From assembly GCA_030248225.1 (NCBI GenBank), contig JASANE010024754.1, forward strand, positions 1-64,000: a stretch of 64,000 bases of DNA, read 5' to 3'. The notes under the pieces were generated by a model. It saw only the letters and a list, made by a program, of their open reading frames with translations. It was not told the DNA's origin and did no database searches. The translations under genes were made by a program, and so were the position numbers. Origin of the DNA: Trileptium ribeirensis (Eukaryota; Nematoda; Enoplea; Enoplida; Thoracostomopsidae). Positions 44,440-57,356 of this stretch are shown in pieces; positions within the stretch are counted from its first letter, which is position 1; every line of letters starts with the position of its first letter.

Positions 44440-44820
44440 AGAAACAATGAAAGAGCAAGGAAGCCGAGACACTCAGACCAAAACTAACTCCACGGGTTTT
44501 ATTATTAAACGATTTTTTATTGGAATGCGATAAAATTTACTTTTAGCGAGTTTGTTGGAAACGTTCAATGCTTTATTATCAGTATGACAGTTAGTAGTTC
44601 AATAGCTTTATGCTTTATCTCAACGAAAGTGCAACGAAGCCAAGACCAAAAATGAGTTTAAGACCAAAACTAACTCCACGGATTTTATTATTAAACGATT
44701 TGATGGAGTGCGATAAAAATATACTTTTAGCGAGTTTGTTGTGAACGTTTAATGATTTATTATCAGTATGAGAGTTAATAGTTATAAGTGGCTTTATGCT
44801 TTATTTCTAATATTTGAAAT
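44440..44820. repeat. 186-bp tandem duplication
   Basis: AGACCAAAACTAACTCCACGG occurs at 44475 and 44661 and the similarity continues through TTTATTATTAAACGATTT, CTTTTAGCGAGTTTGTTG and TTTATTATCAGTATGA to the end of the second unit. Confidence 0.85.
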
Positions 44821-45658
44821 TTTTTCTTTAACTGTACTAAACCGGTGGTTTTGTAAAATAGTTATGCTTTAAAACGTTCGTTGTAAGCTTTACCTGCGCT
44901 AATTGGAAATTTTGGACATAAAACCAGAATATACATAAAGGACTAGTCGGTAGTGGAACTGCATTTGTGAGCGGAGCTTGGGATGTGGCATTACGAATGT
45001 ATTCAATTTTATGTTCTTGTAACTACATTGCATAGGGCTTTATCATTGGTAAAAATATTATATTTGAATTCTTCGACCCTAAAACACCTATATATAATGG
45101 TTTGATCGAAACGATTCTATTTCAATAAATAACACAAATATTGCAAAATTCTCTATTTTAGCTGCATAAAATTAACTAATTACCTAATTACTAATTAACC
45201 ACTCAAAATTTTTTAATCCCAAATATCAGGTGCACACTCTGACATGATAGGCTTTCAAACAAAAAAAAGTTTTTTAAAATTAGTTCAGTGGTTCTTGAGA
45301 TCGGACGAACGAACGGACGGACATCGACCTTTTTACTGCCAGACAGAAAATAAAAACGCTTCGCCGAGCTCCGCTCAATTAAGCAATGGTTATTCAGATG
45401 ATTGAGTTTTTGTTATAATTGTTCTTTCATTCAGAAGAGAGTTTGGCAACAAATTTTGCATGACTTTTCACCAATGAATGCAATTTCCGTACGCACACAT
45501 TTGTCTATTTCGCACGTATATTCGCTTTCATCAAATTACATGCCGAATCGGACAGCTATATTCTAGGTCAATGTGTGATTTATAGTACACGTAATCGCGT
45601 GTTTGTTCATAAGCGTTGGAATATCGCGATGCTAAATACCAAAATAGTGATCGCAAAC
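44821..45658. other. AT-rich region with a possible foldback element
   Basis: GTGAGCGGAGCTTGG near 44968 and the inverse of TTGAGCGGAGCTCGG at 45365-45379 may be element ends. A GACGAACGAACGGACGGACA run lies at 45303-45322. No gene. Confidence 0.35.
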
Positions 45659-45779
45659 AGGGTGTTCCATAAGTAACTTTCCCTTTTTGTGGCTTAATTG
45701 CTCAACAAACACAACGCGATTCAAAACATAATTTTGATGGCAAATAAACAACTACCCCAGATCAGGACACAAAATATCA

Positions 45780-47105
45780 ATTCTCTCCTAAAGGACCAAC
45801 TTTGACCCATTCAATTGAATGATTTCCTCAAGTCGATAACGCACAGATCGGCAAACTTTTTTGAGCAGCTCTGGCTCCATAATGGCCAGTTCTTCAGCCA
45901 CATAGTACTTGATTTATTCAGTTGTCTTTTGGTCGTCGGCTGTAGACTTTCTGCTTCAATACGCCCCAGATAACGAAATCCGGAGATACCGTATCAGACG
46001 AGCGTGCGGGTCATACAATGGAGCCACGTCTTCCGATCCAACTATCAGCGAAGTTTTTATCAAACCATTCTCGAACCCGCTTTGCGTAATGAGCCGGAAA
46101 CACCATCATGTTGAAAAAGAATTCATTACTATTGAGAAGCTGCATAAAAGCCGATAGAAACTGCTGGATCAACATATCCAGATAATTGTCCTCGTGTAGC
46201 CGCGTGGCCGAGTGGTTAGAGCGCCTGCTTCATAATTGTGAAGTCAGGAGTTCGAATCCAGTGGTCGCGCTAATTCCCTTGGGCAAGGGACTCAGCCACA
46301 ATTGCTTCGCAGTACCTATGCGTTAAACAGGTACTAGACTTTGGTCTAGGCGGATAAGATGATGGGTGGTGTAAAGGGCAATCATCATGGCCAGCCTACG
46401 CACAATGCTTCGGCATAATAACCCGGATTGTCACCTAGTGCCAATTGCATGTTTATCCGACTTTTTAATTGTCCTCAGTCAGTCTCATCAAAGAAGAATG
46501 GTCCGACTATTCCCTCAGAATGTATGCCGACCCAAACTGTGGTTCCAATAGCGTGCTGTTGATGCTCAATAATTTCTTGAGGATTTTTATATCCCCAATA
46601 ACGACAGTTGTGACGATTAACGTGTCCGTTGAAATTAAAAGTGCTTTCGTCAGACCAAATAACCCGATCTGCGAGCTCTGAATCCTCATCCAGTTTGCTC
46701 TACCAGGATTCTGCGATCAAAATCGAATTCGTTCAACTAATGCATCAACTGTGGGATATAGGCTTTCATCCTAGACCTTTAACGATACGGTAACTCGTTG
46801 TTTGGTTGCTCAGTTTCCATCGATAGGTGTTTGAGTGGTATGTGTGGCTGCTGCAACATTTTCTATTCAACCTACAAAACGTTCTCCTCGGTAGCGGCCG
46901 ATTTAGGTCGTCCATAGCGTGGCAGGTTTGACACAGATCCGGTACTATCAAATTTACGATTCAATGATCTAATAGATGGTTTGAAAGGTGGAAGATAGTC
47001 GGCATAATGGTGCCATGATCGAACTACGTCAGCAGTATTGCTGGATTTAGAGTAAAATCGAATAGCTAGGATTCTGTCATTAAGCGGCAAGTGATATTGC
47101 GCCAT
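45780..47105 (-). pseudogene. mariner transposase (broken, split by SINE)
   Basis: Starts with M-A-Q-Y-H-L-P-L-N-D-R-I-L-A-I-R-F-Y (ATG 47103-47105) and a helix-turn-helix region ending G-S-V-S-N-L-P-R-Y-G-R-P. After decay comes the catalytic core V-I-W-S-D-E-S-T-F (first Asp), then V-N-R-H-N-C-R-Y-W-G near 46610-46670. On the other side of the SINE, F-Q-H-D-G (second Asp) lies at about 46105-46120, and then A-R-S-S-D-T and W-G-V-L-K-Q-K-V-Y. At least three frameshifts and two stops. DDE transposase by family; inactive here. Confidence 0.85.
46183..46476 (+). mobile_element. tRNA-derived SINE with 11-bp target duplication
   Basis: The SINE is 46194-46465. TAATTGTCCTC lies on both sides (46183-46193 and 46466-46476). 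The head has the tRNA-type box A TGGCCGAGTGGTTAGAGCG and box B GAGTTCGAATCC, of the Ser/Leu type. The acceptor and T stems no longer pair, so it is not a tRNA gene. A CCCTTGGGCAAGGGA hairpin follows, then a body, and a short CTTTT tail. Transcribed by RNA polymerase III in such families; mobilised by a LINE that I do not see in the window. Confidence 0.85.
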
Positions 47106-47224
47106 TATCGTAATAATAATTAAGTATGTTACTGATCTAAAACATGATAAAAATATTTTGAATTGGTCAACAGATTACAAAGGTGTGTATTTGCAAAGTG
47201 GGAAACTTACTTATGGAACACCCT

Positions 47225-47433
47225 ATATATTGTTGTGTCGCAAATCATGTTCGCATGCGTGAATACAAATCTTATTTGTGCGTGTTAACCGCTTTTACGT
47301 TAGCGAACTGACTTGATAAAAGAACAACCCATGTGATGCACCTATAGTGGACTCACGCATTATCCTTGGAGAAGTGTTCGATATTGGCTCAAAATATATT
47401 CGTTCTATTCTTGACAGTTATTTCTGCCATGGA
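47225..47433. other. intergenic sequence
   Basis: No feature seen. Confidence 0.4.
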
Positions 47434-47598
47434 TCTATAAGGAAGCTTGTTTCTCGCTCGCTTGTTGAGTTATAGATTACTGGCTGTTTATACTATAGCC
47501 ACATGATATATTCAAACCTTGTTTTTTAAATATATAAAATATTGCTTTTGAAATGGCCAGGGTTTGTTGAGCGAGCAAACAAGCTTCCTTATAGATTC
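47434..47598. mobile_element. short MITE with 27-bp inverted repeats
   Basis: ATCTATAAGGAAGCTTGTTT plus CTCGCTCG at the left, and the same sequence inverted at the right ending CCTTATAGAT. About 165 bp, no coding content. Confidence 0.75.
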
Positions 47599-48994
47599 GG
47601 ACGGGATATGACACCATCTGATAGCGTTTCAGTTTTACGCGAAACTAATGTGCGAGACGTGATAGAATTTATAAAATGCAATTTGAAATAATTTAGATTG
47701 CACTCGATTTTCTTGACCATTGAATGCGTCCTGTTTTGCTTATTCGTGATAGCAGTATCGTGTGACCAGGTAAATAGTATAAGTACAATACTCGCTACAA
47801 TAATTGGCTGTCGTTTTACGAGTGAGTGAGCAGCGAGCGAACAAAAAAACAAACTATTAAATTTATAAATAAATTTTTTAACCACGAGCAAGTTGCGAGC
47901 GAGTGGCGGTCAATATGTGGCGAGCATGCATATTTGCGTTTTAATTTATGTTAGCTATTTACGTATGCAAACAAGGAATATATATAATTTGACGTACTGT
48001 GACAGTATAGTTCTTAGGCTTTTCTGATTATTGTTGGTGTCGAAAAGTAAGTATTTATCTGCATGTAATCTGCAATGTTAGTTTTTGTAGCTATTTTAAA
48101 ACAACGCTGACTCAAAGTGTTCACCGTTTTTGCTTTAGCATTCATGACGGATGTGTAATCGATAGGCATTAGCTGCAATTTTCGTGAGGTAATAAGCTTA
48201 ATATTTTTAAGATATTCCTTTAACGGCAGGCAATTAGTAACTGACTCAAATGAATATTGTTTATGTAAAGATGTTTTAAAAACGGGAGCGCTCAGTGATT
48301 TCAATATAGTATCAGGAAAATGAGGTGTAAAGATTCGTTCACGTACATTTTTTTGCAAACAGATTTTCACCTATATCTTTTCGTTCATGAATTTTGTTAA
48401 CAAAACAGTGTCATTAGTATGAGTCTATTATCAGTTCATTATCAGAATATTATACTAGCTGTGCCAATCCATTCGTGAACACCATACCAGGACAGAAATA
48501 AAAGCAATCCCTTCGCGAATGGCAATTGTTCAACTGTTGTTAAGTTGTCGCGAATTTTGCGCTTTGTATCCCTAATTGCAGCTTTCGTTGACTTGCTTAA
48601 GTGTCTGTTATAATCATGCTGACTGATGCAGGTAATTTGCTGAGTTGATTATTCTGTCTTTCCCACCAAAGTGTGGAGGATGGGTGGCCCTCTAGATATT
48701 TCGCCCTCGTCAGGTGCCTTCAGTTCAGGTACCAACTATTTTTGGCTTCCCCTCCAGTTCAGTCCCCCAGATACTTTTCTGCACCATTGAAAATAGGCAA
48801 ATTTACGGGGCAAAAATGTGCCAATTTATTCTGTATGAAGTTTAAAAACATTCCTAAATTTTTGCTCTACTGGGGCAAAAACTTTACATGACCCTTGGTT
48901 GATATGGTTTCACTATTATAATGTACGTTATTGTTAAATATTATCTGCCAATCTGCCAATATATAGCGTCTTCGCATTTTTTCACCACCCCCAG
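47599..48994. other. gene-poor region with one unrecognised ORF
   Basis: A 118-residue minus-strand open frame, 48014-48370, begins with GTG, is Lys/Thr-rich and has no recognised domain; it may be an exon or chance. 48668-48890 is another GC-rich head followed by AAATTT-rich tail. Confidence 0.35.
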
Positions 48995-49110
48995 ATCAAC
49001 CTGGGTCCCCAGAGTTTGACCTGAAGGAAACCGAATTCCGCCCCTCCACCGGTGGATCTGGGAACGACGGATTCGGTTTTCCTCGGGTACTTTGGAGACA
49101 GTTTGGGAAA
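48995..49110. repeat. inverted-repeat element
   Basis: GAAGGAAACCGAATTCCG (49022-49039) pairs with CGGATTCGGTTTTCCTC (49068-49084); weaker pairing continues outward (gggtccccagagtttgacct / gggtactttggagacagttt). Confidence 0.55.
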
Positions 49111-50336
49111 GCCTGTTATTTTATGTCCATTCCCGGATGCTGTTGTAAATAGTTTGTGCAATATTATTTTCGAAATATCAGATTTTACGCCATTTTCACG
49201 TATTTATTAGCGGTACTTCCATCATTGTAAATATATTGTGTTACTAATTTGTTTAAATTTAGTTTTTCTTGCGCATGCATCTCGATTTCGTGTAATGAAT
49301 TTCCGTTAGTGTCTGTCACACTGTATATTAGTGTTTCTGTTCCTACTAATCTACTTATTTTAGTTTCAAGCAGTACTTTCCGATGAAACAGCTGTAGAAC
49401 AGGTGCAACGACACGGGCCATTCAGATCTGGAAATAGCAAATACAAACTACTTCGAGAAACTTGTGGCGGAGGTAAGTCAGAGCATTCGCATTGGATATT
49501 TTTTCTGCTGAAAATTGATTTGATTTAGGTCAAAAGTCCTTGGCTTAGTCCGAAAATATGGTTTATTGTGTACAAATATCGTATTTGTAACACCTAGATA
49601 AAAATATTTTTGCTGTTTTATATTTTCATCTTAGATACAATAGAATAATATTATGTTATAATAGAATTTTGTTTTAGGGTATTGAGATTCACTTAAAGAT
49701 TTTGTTTAATTTGAGTAGTTGTGCTATTTCTCAATTAAAATTTAAGATTTACGATCATCTTTCTTGACACAGAATCTGAATATTATTATATAAGTATGTT
49801 TAAGTCCACGTTTTCTTGAGTTGTGTGTTTATGTAAGACTAATATCTCTCGTGCTACAACAGGATTTGTATATTGGTGCACTAATTTTCATAGGCTCTGA
49901 TAATTTTATGTGTTCTGCCGATATTTCTTCTTTGTAGTAAGGGGTTTACACAAATTTTTCACGTCTAAAGGTGATCGTTAGTGTTACAAATATGGAGCTT
50001 TTCTGAAAATGCAGCGCAGTAGTACTTGTTTCGAAATGAACAAAACACTAGTCGATTTTTAATAACTTGTCGTCTGTGAACCCAATAAGCTCTGGTCCAA
50101 ACTATGGAGATTATACTTGGGGATCTCTTAGTTGGCAGCTTTGAAATCACCCGCGGCGATTCCCACAGCTGAACTTGTTTACCATAAAGTACTGTGACTG
50201 TCATATAACTCCAGCTAAGGGTAATTTAACGTTGGCTGCAATTCTGTTTATCTAAAACGAGAAAATTTTAGTTATTTTAACACTGTAGGGAAGAATTTGG
50301 TGCATTTTTGCCAAGACTGCGAGAAATTAGCATATT

Positions 50337-50609
50337 TTATAGGTTATTACAATAAAATTTGCTAATTTTTAGTTGCACAGGAAGGTATGTAACTGGAGCA
50401 TAAACTGGGAGAGGCCAAAACTTTCCTGGATCATGAAATAATACAACTTTTAGGAGGTCGATATACCTGCCCCCATATTTAGATACGCCAGAATCTATAA
50501 CACAAAATTTTTGTAAGAACACGAGATTGGTGTTGCGTTTCCGGTTAAATGTGTGTGAAAAGCCAATCACGAATACTGGCACGGCGAAAATTAGAGCAGC
50601 ACGAAACAT
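50337..50609 (-). CDS. hypothetical small protein with signal-peptide-like start
   Basis: ATG at 50607-50609. 90 residues: the first 20 (M-F-R-A-A-L-I-F-A-V-P-V-F-V-I-G-F) look like a signal peptide or membrane anchor, then a stretch with K-Y-G-G-R-Y-I-D and F-H-D-P-G-K-F-W-P-L-P. A splice-acceptor-like TTTTCTCGTTTTAG occurs downstream at about 50254-50267 (minus), so it may be a first exon. No family recognised; it may be a chance ORF. Confidence 0.22.
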   Translation of the reverse strand: MFRAALIFAVPVFVIGFSHTFNRKRNTNLVFLQKFCVIDSGVSKYGGRYIDLLKVVLFHDPGKFWPLPVYAPVTYLPVQLKISKFYCNNL

Positions 50610-53600
50610 AATAATGTGGGACTATTTTTAAGATGCTTCCGGACACTAGAGCCTTGTTGTTAACAGTTATATTCTTCGTAGTTTCATACCCATATTTTAT
50701 AGTGATAGAAATCTAATTTAAATGTTGTCAAATAACTTTTTTCAGGTCCTTGGGTACTCTGGATGTTTCCATGTCACGGCAGCCGTCATAGTCACGACCT
50801 GATTCATTATGCATCGCACTATCCCGTATAATAATTATTTTAGCTTTCCTAGCAAACAAATATAACTTATTGTGACGTAATCGAAGAATAATCGGCGAAA
50901 CATAAACATTTTATAACAGCCTCAAATAATATAATTATTATTATTATGAATTTATTTTATTTCCGCAACAACAACGATTTTGTTTCCGGTCGTGTTTGTA
51001 AAATGTGTAGTGATGGTCGTTGTATGCAAATTACTTGACATTTCAATGCTGTGGTGTCAAATATTATTCGATTATTATTTTAGTGTCGTCGCCTAATTTT
51101 CATTGAACCAAAATATGGTAAAAACAATAACTATTTCATTCTATTCCATCAAGGCTATCGCGTGCATCGTATAATATGGCCCATCATAATGACATTACTT
51201 TATTGAATATTAGCTGCATCGCCGATCATTATTGGCTAATTCATCATGGTTTGTTAATGTGATTATAATGTTTGATGTCCTGGACTAAATTATCGCAGCT
51301 TTTAAAATATATTTAAATGTGAATATTACTATTATAATTTATTATTGCTGGATACCATACTCGCTAGAAAAGCGTAAAGTTAAAATTAATTTCATAATGT
51401 TCGGTATACTGCAGTTTATATGTGCAAGTGATTCAGGGACGCAGTGTGCAGCATAATAATTTTTTTTAATTTAAATTCATGCAAACATTCTTCCGGCCTG
51501 TACAACATGGATCTAAATTTGAACGCAATCGTGATATATTTCCTTGCTGCGACTATTGTAGCTTAAATTAAACTGCAATAATTAATATATGTTTTTGTTT
51601 ACGAGCACCATTAATGTACTAACTGATAATCATTGATGTGGATTATTAAAACCACAACGCGTGATATATTGTCAAAGATCTTGGTCATAATAAGAGTTGT
51701 TTTCTGGTAGTATTGCTGAATAATAAATTCTTTTAATACGTGTACATGTCTGATACTCCACAAATAATAACAATTATTATTGTGTATAATGTACGATACT
51801 ATTTTGCTGATGCTGTCCGTAAGCTATCTATTGGGCACTAACGCAGTCTCCATGGATCGTTGCACTTCAATGGTTCTTTCCATAACTGAACAAAGATGTG
51901 GACGTAATTCGTGGCCGGTTTGGATTTTGTGACATACTGGACGCTAAGGACACCAAGCGCTTGTTATTTTTTTTAATGTAGCTATGAATAATTTAATATT
52001 TTTTGTATCATTGCTTGAGTAATAACTGACAGTCGTTCATCTGGATATTGAAAACGGTTAGCACAATACTGTGAAACAAACATGATCATAATTTTATCGA
52101 TGTTGAAAAATCATTTTGTCCGGACAACGAGTTCATGTTTGGCAAGGTCCGTTATTGAAATACAGTTTACGACATTATTGCTGAGCTGGCACAGTGCTAT
52201 CCAGTAGTAATTCCATCGCGTTGGGTACTAAATGGCGTTTTGGTTCTGATACAGTGATAGTGACGTGATTCATAGTCAATGTGACATTACTTTTAAGACG
52301 CTGTGAAGCCACTGGATGCTGGGGACACCAAGTAGTGTTTAGTGTTTCTCGACTCAATAATTTTTGTGCAGATTTCTCATTGGAAAGATCTGTATTATGT
52401 TATGTATGTTTAGTTTTCTACTATAACTATGATCTATGTTTTTTGGTACTATAACACGCGAATAAGAATAATCACATTCGCGTTGCAGCGGAAATCAAGA
52501 CTGATACGTTCGGTCATCGTATTATCGTTTTGTTTGTAATCTTTCAAATTATCCTGTTTTGTGTTTGTGCAGCGCTTTCAATTATAACAGCCATAGGCAA
52601 CTAGGAAATGTGGATTTCAACGCTGTTCACTTTGTGTTCTTTCCATTCTGCAGAAGTGCTCGCATAAACACGTCTGTTGTTTGATCATGCTTCGACACAA
52701 AAAGCATCTTCCGACGGTTGCACTTTGGCATGATGCAAACAAGAAGCTAATGTGGAATACAAAACATTGTGAATAACAGCGTGTTTTATGTAATTTAGTT
52801 TTTTTGTGTACAAAGTGGCGAAATGCAGTTTTTTTATAAACCGCACATAACTAACTTTCCTTTCAGTTTAAAAAGTTAATTGTCTGGCCATATGTCCTAA
52901 ATATTTGAGTAACCACTATAGTTTGCATTTTGCTGCACGCCGCTGTAGTTGATGTGTACAATTTGTTTCATATGGACAGAAATAGAATTTTGAGTTATAT
53001 TTTTATTTTTGTTCGTAACTGCACTGTTGTCACTTAGCTTGACCTGACAATTCGAAAAGCTGTAGGACCAAATTTCAATTTCAGCACAGAAACTAAATTG
53101 CTAAGATTGTAAATTCTTTTTACCTTATTTCTCTAGTGCCGGCTTTGTTGTAAATTTTTTGTTTTTGTGTTCTTGCCACTTTTATTAAGTGAGATGTGTA
53201 TAAATTAAGTCAATTTATAAAAAGATTTAAGAGGTATCCCGTCACCGTAGATTGCATACGTTCACCTACTTGTCATTTTTAGTACTTAGGTTTGTGTCTA
53301 CATAGCAGAAGAAGTAGAGAGTCTTGGCTAGATGTGATATAGCTATTGAACTTTATGTTGATATCCTTATTGAAATGCCTAGCAATGTGGCGATACGTTT
53401 TCCTTATGCTAAGATTCAACAATGGCGTGTCGCTGCAGCAGTCGTTTTGCTTTTCGTGCAGTGTGCCGCGGGTATACGGCTAAAATATTTTTAATGATGG
53501 GTTGCAGATTAGGGACAAGGGATGTCATAATATGATCTAACGATTACGTATTACCTTACTAATCACTGCTGCTTATGTAGTTAAAAATTGAATGGCCATA

Positions 53601-54852
53601 AGAATTACACCTAGAGCTCATCAGATGTTTTATATATACCTTAAAGTTAGTTCTATATGCATTATGTGTGCTTGCATAGTACATGTATATTAAATTTTAC
53701 GTGTTCCATAATTGAGCTAAATCGTATAGTAAACACGCCAAATGTGCGACAGCCCTAAAGTGCGACAAAATTCCGCTTTTATTATAATGGAAATATACTA
53801 GAAATTAAGCAAAAATACTGGAAACATGAAACAAATTAGACAAATATATCTTCGTTTAAAGCTCAAAAAAAATCCGTAACTCAGTGTAAACGAAGACAAA
53901 GCAGTCCATATTTAAAATGTATTTCTATGTCGCTGTACCACCACACGCTTCATGTTGCTACGGACCACAATCAGAACATTGGATCCAAGAAATATCTCCA
54001 TGAAAATAAATACCGTTACAAACTGTACAAATACTATATAACTTTATTTATCCTAGTGTTTCCAATAAGGCACAGCCGCATCCAGCCCTTTATAAATAAA
54101 ATATATAGTTAATGTGTGCTAGTATGCTTGCACGAGCCAGAAGTGGCTGTCTCAGGGCTTGATAGCCGGGACGGACTACTGAAAAAATATTTAAAACAGT
54201 CAGTTTAGAAGATTGTGTTACAGTGGAGATATTTAGGTTTAGACCCAAAAAATGGGTCAGTAGTAATTAAAGCAAGACGCACAAACTCAGGTAAAATAAA
54301 TATGCAAATATAGCTAATTTCAAAATTTTTGTATAAGCGCCTTTTATACCAACCTAGTAGCTATGTTATGCACGCTCGTTCATACATAAAAATTATGCTA
54401 TTGTAACTGGAGGGATGTTGTACTAATATATGACCATATGTATGTATCACGAATTTCCATTTGTCATATATTTCTGGCTTTTAGAACCGATTGTGGCTGT
54501 TCTGGCAATTTATCAGCTAATATATTTGTAGGCCTAAAAAATGTCACACTGGCTCATCACGTATGCAATGTTTCCGAAGTCCGTATATAGAAAAAAATTT
54601 CGTTACAGCCGTATTCAGTAGATTCTCTTCTTTTAAAATCATGTATACTATGATCCCAGTCCAAAAAGTGAACGCAAAATCGATAAAACAAAATATTTGA
54701 CAAACACTTACGTTACGCGTACTTTCTTTTGCACAATTCATCGAAAGCTGATTAAGTTACTACCAACGCAAATAGCTGTGTTGCGGCTCAAATTAACCGC
54801 AATAACATCCAAATATAACATGCAGAAAATTTATTCAGAAATGAATATTTAA
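50610..54852. other. long AT-rich region without recognised genes
   Basis: A weak repeat pair (CTGGA.GCT..GGACACCAAG at about 51938 and 52314) is visible. No open frame over 65 codons looks coding. Introns of a spaced-out gene cannot be excluded. Confidence 0.4.
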
Positions 54853-55010
54853 CCCTTTCGCTACCGCAATGTCAAACACAACACAGAAAAAATATGTCTT
54901 ACATAAAACAAATGATATTGAGTTCAGTGAAAGTATTGAACATCAAATAAATGTCAAAAATAGTTGTAGCTGTAAAATACGATAGTGTCCAGCATACTGG
55001 ACACTGACTG
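54853..55010. mobile_element. possible TTAA-flanked MITE
   Basis: TTAA at 54849-54852 and 55011-55014. Left end CCCTTTCGCTACCGCAATGTC; right end inverts to CAGTCAGTGTCCAGTATGC. A palindrome TGTCCAGCATACTGGACA lies near the right end. Ends match only weakly. Confidence 0.4.
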
Positions 55011-55014
55011 TTAA

Positions 55015-56094
55015 AGGTAGGCTTAGAGCTGGCGAATTGAACTCGTAGGCCTTTCAAATTTTTTTTAATTTCTACCAGATATGGATGAAAAATTTTTCAC
55101 TTGCATCCTGACCTCGTATCAAATGATAAACTAAACTCCCGTGTCATCTAAGAGTCCAAAGATTATAAGTGTAGAACGAACAGTATTGTCTGGGGGTTGC
55201 TCTACTTCTCCCGCCACAGGCGTGATGATAAGTATAGTGATAAAGTATGGCCCATGTATCCCCATTAAAATCGAATATGAGGGTATTTTTACGAGTCTAG
55301 TAGTGTCGGACGTGGGAGATTTTGGGAAGTTGAACAATGTATGGAACATGCCGAATATGAAGCCAGTAAAGCGACAGTAAACTTAACCCACGCCCATGAA
55401 AAATCTCATTTAGCTATTTCCGTTAAAAATCTGTTACCGAACGTTTTTTGCTAAACTGTAATTCGACGGAAAATTGATCGCGAACACACAGCTCTGCGAT
55501 AGTAATCCGGCTAATTTGCGTTTGCGAAAATTCACTGAAAATTACCGAATTTTTACGAACGAAAATTTACCGGATTTGGGTTCGCTGGCTTTGTTAGCGA
55601 ATACTGCGAGCTAAACAAGGGAACCATTAATTTGTGGCGTCATTATTACGTTAAATTTGTTCGCGAACAAATACAAATCAAAAGCTGGTAGGCGTTAGAT
55701 AACAGTTTACGCAGCAAATTCAAAATCGTCAAAATCTGTTACAACACAAGGTGTAATTTTTGATACTTGTTTCTGATTTTGCTAACTTTCTGTTATTGAA
55801 AAACCGATTAAATTTCTGCTTTTGTTTCGTAACAACAGTTTGCGATTCGCTATCAGCTATTACAAAATAGATAGGCGATGGGCGCAAGTTAAGTTTATTC
55901 GTGCATAACTCGACCCTTCTCATGGAGAAAAAGCGGGGTAAAATTTTATACATTATTATATAATTTTTTAACTGCAGTAAAGAAAGTGTTGATAAACCTG
56001 TAACAATAACTGAGTTATTTGAATTGTCTAAGTCATATATAATATGGTATATTTTTATTTTTATCATCAGTTTTTATTGGTAAACGGACCTGTC
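55015..56094. other. no supported gene
   Basis: Overlapping frames at 55131-55380 on both strands were examined and not recognised. 55430-55690 has several GCGAA-type inverted words and may be a decayed foldback element. Confidence 0.35.
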
Positions 56095-57056
56095 GCACCT
56101 CTCCTAAAACTATCTGCCCCCGCCGACCCCGACAATCCCCTGAGACCTCAAAGCTTCTGCACGTATGTTCCAAACTGTAATGACACTATATAAAAACTTG
56201 TTTCAGCAGACAACTCAGATGGACTTCCCCTGAGACGACCTACCTTTGCCAACCCCGACCACCTGAGATCTCAAAGCTTGATCATGTATGTTCCAAAAAG
56301 TAATGACACTATAACATGATTTTGGGGCGGTGTGATAGGTCGTAAACTTGCTTCAGCGCACTTCCCTGACAGTCTCCCCTTAGATGACCTACCCCGACTA
56401 CCTCCTGAAACCTCAAAGCTTCAGCACGTATGTTCCAAACTGTAATGACACTATATAATTGAACTTGTTTCATTAGACTCCCCTGGCGAACCTCCCCTGA
56501 GACAACCTACCCCCGCCGACTCCGATTACCCCTGAGACCCCAAAGTTTCAGTATGTATTTTTCAAATGGCAATGACACTATATAACATAGTGCATGGGGC
56601 GAGGGGTAGGTCGTAAACGTGTTTCATCAGACCCCTGGCGAACTTCCTCCTGCGATTACCTACCCCTGCCGACCCCGACCACCCCTGAGACCTCAAACCT
56701 TCTGCGTATGTGTTCCAAAAAGAAATGACACTATAATACCTGATTCATGGAGTGGTGGGTATGTCGTAAACATGTTTGAGCAGACCCCTCTGACGGTCCT
56801 CTCTTGGGACGACCGACCCCGGCTACCACATGAGACCTCAAAGCTTTGGCATGTATTTTCCAAATGGTAATGACACTATATAAAATAATGCATGGGGCGG
56901 TTGGTAGTCGTACACTTGTTTCAGCAAACCCCCTGGCGGACATCCCCTGAGACAGCCTACCTCCATTAGCTACCCGTGCCGACCCCGACCACCCACTGAG
57001 ACCTCAAAGCTTAGCATGTATGTTCCAAAGAGTAATGACACTATATAAAATGATTC
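56095..57056. repeat. degenerate tandem repeat, about seven units of 123-166 bp
   Basis: Each unit holds CCGACCCCGACCACCCCTGA, GACCTCAAAGCTT, GTATGTTCCAAA and TAATGACACTATATAA. The CTCAAAGCTT core recurs near 56147, 56270, 56411, 56539, 56691, 56836 and 57003. Units vary because a segment with GCATGGGGCGGT and GTCGTAAACTTGTTTCA is present in some and shortened in others. GC-rich unlike the flanks; no coding sense. Confidence 0.9.
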
Positions 57057-57247
57057 CGGCTTTAATAAATTAATCTATTAACACATTGTAGTTTTAATTT
57101 TATATTATTTCTTGTTGAGCAAAAATAGAATAAAATTATCAAAAACTATTTTTTTCGGCAGCGACGGTTTTCGCGCAAATATTAAATGGAAGATTTCGCG
57201 GAGTGCAACATAGTTGGCTTACAGATTAAAATAGCTCAGTTGAACAC

Positions 57248-57356
57248 TGCGTGACAAATGCATAGTCCAGCTCGACTATCAGTTATAAATGTATGGCCTA
57301 GCTATGCTGTTTCAAATTTTGATAGTCGACCTGGACTGTCTGCGTGACACAGTAGC
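57248..57356. repeat. small hairpin element
   Basis: GCATAGTCCAGCTCGACTATCA (57270-57291) pairs with TGATAGTCGACCTGGACTGT (57328-57347), with GTGACA outside on the left and GTGACAC on the right. Confidence 0.65.

Larger units (their letters stand above)
45659..47224 (-). mobile_element. mariner-type DNA transposon, disrupted by a SINE
   Basis: Terminal inverted repeats AGGGTGTTCCATAAGTAACT (45659) and the inverse of AGGGTGTTCCATAAGTAAGT at the right end (to 47224), followed by TTCCC on both. Without the 283 bp added by the SINE and its target duplication the element is about 1.28 kb, the usual mariner size. The flanking TA duplication is not preserved. Confidence 0.85.

Noticed and set aside
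45303..45322. GACGAACGAACGGACGGACA run as a CRISPR-like or functional array
   Set aside because: Short tetranucleotide drift only, common in invertebrate intergenic DNA.
46197..46271. tRNA gene (Ser/Leu type)
   Set aside because: Box A and box B are present but acceptor and T stems do not pair, and the segment is the head of a SINE with target duplications.
55131..55380. Membrane-protein-like frames on both strands
   Set aside because: Neither matches a family; they mirror each other and flanking splice signals are weak.
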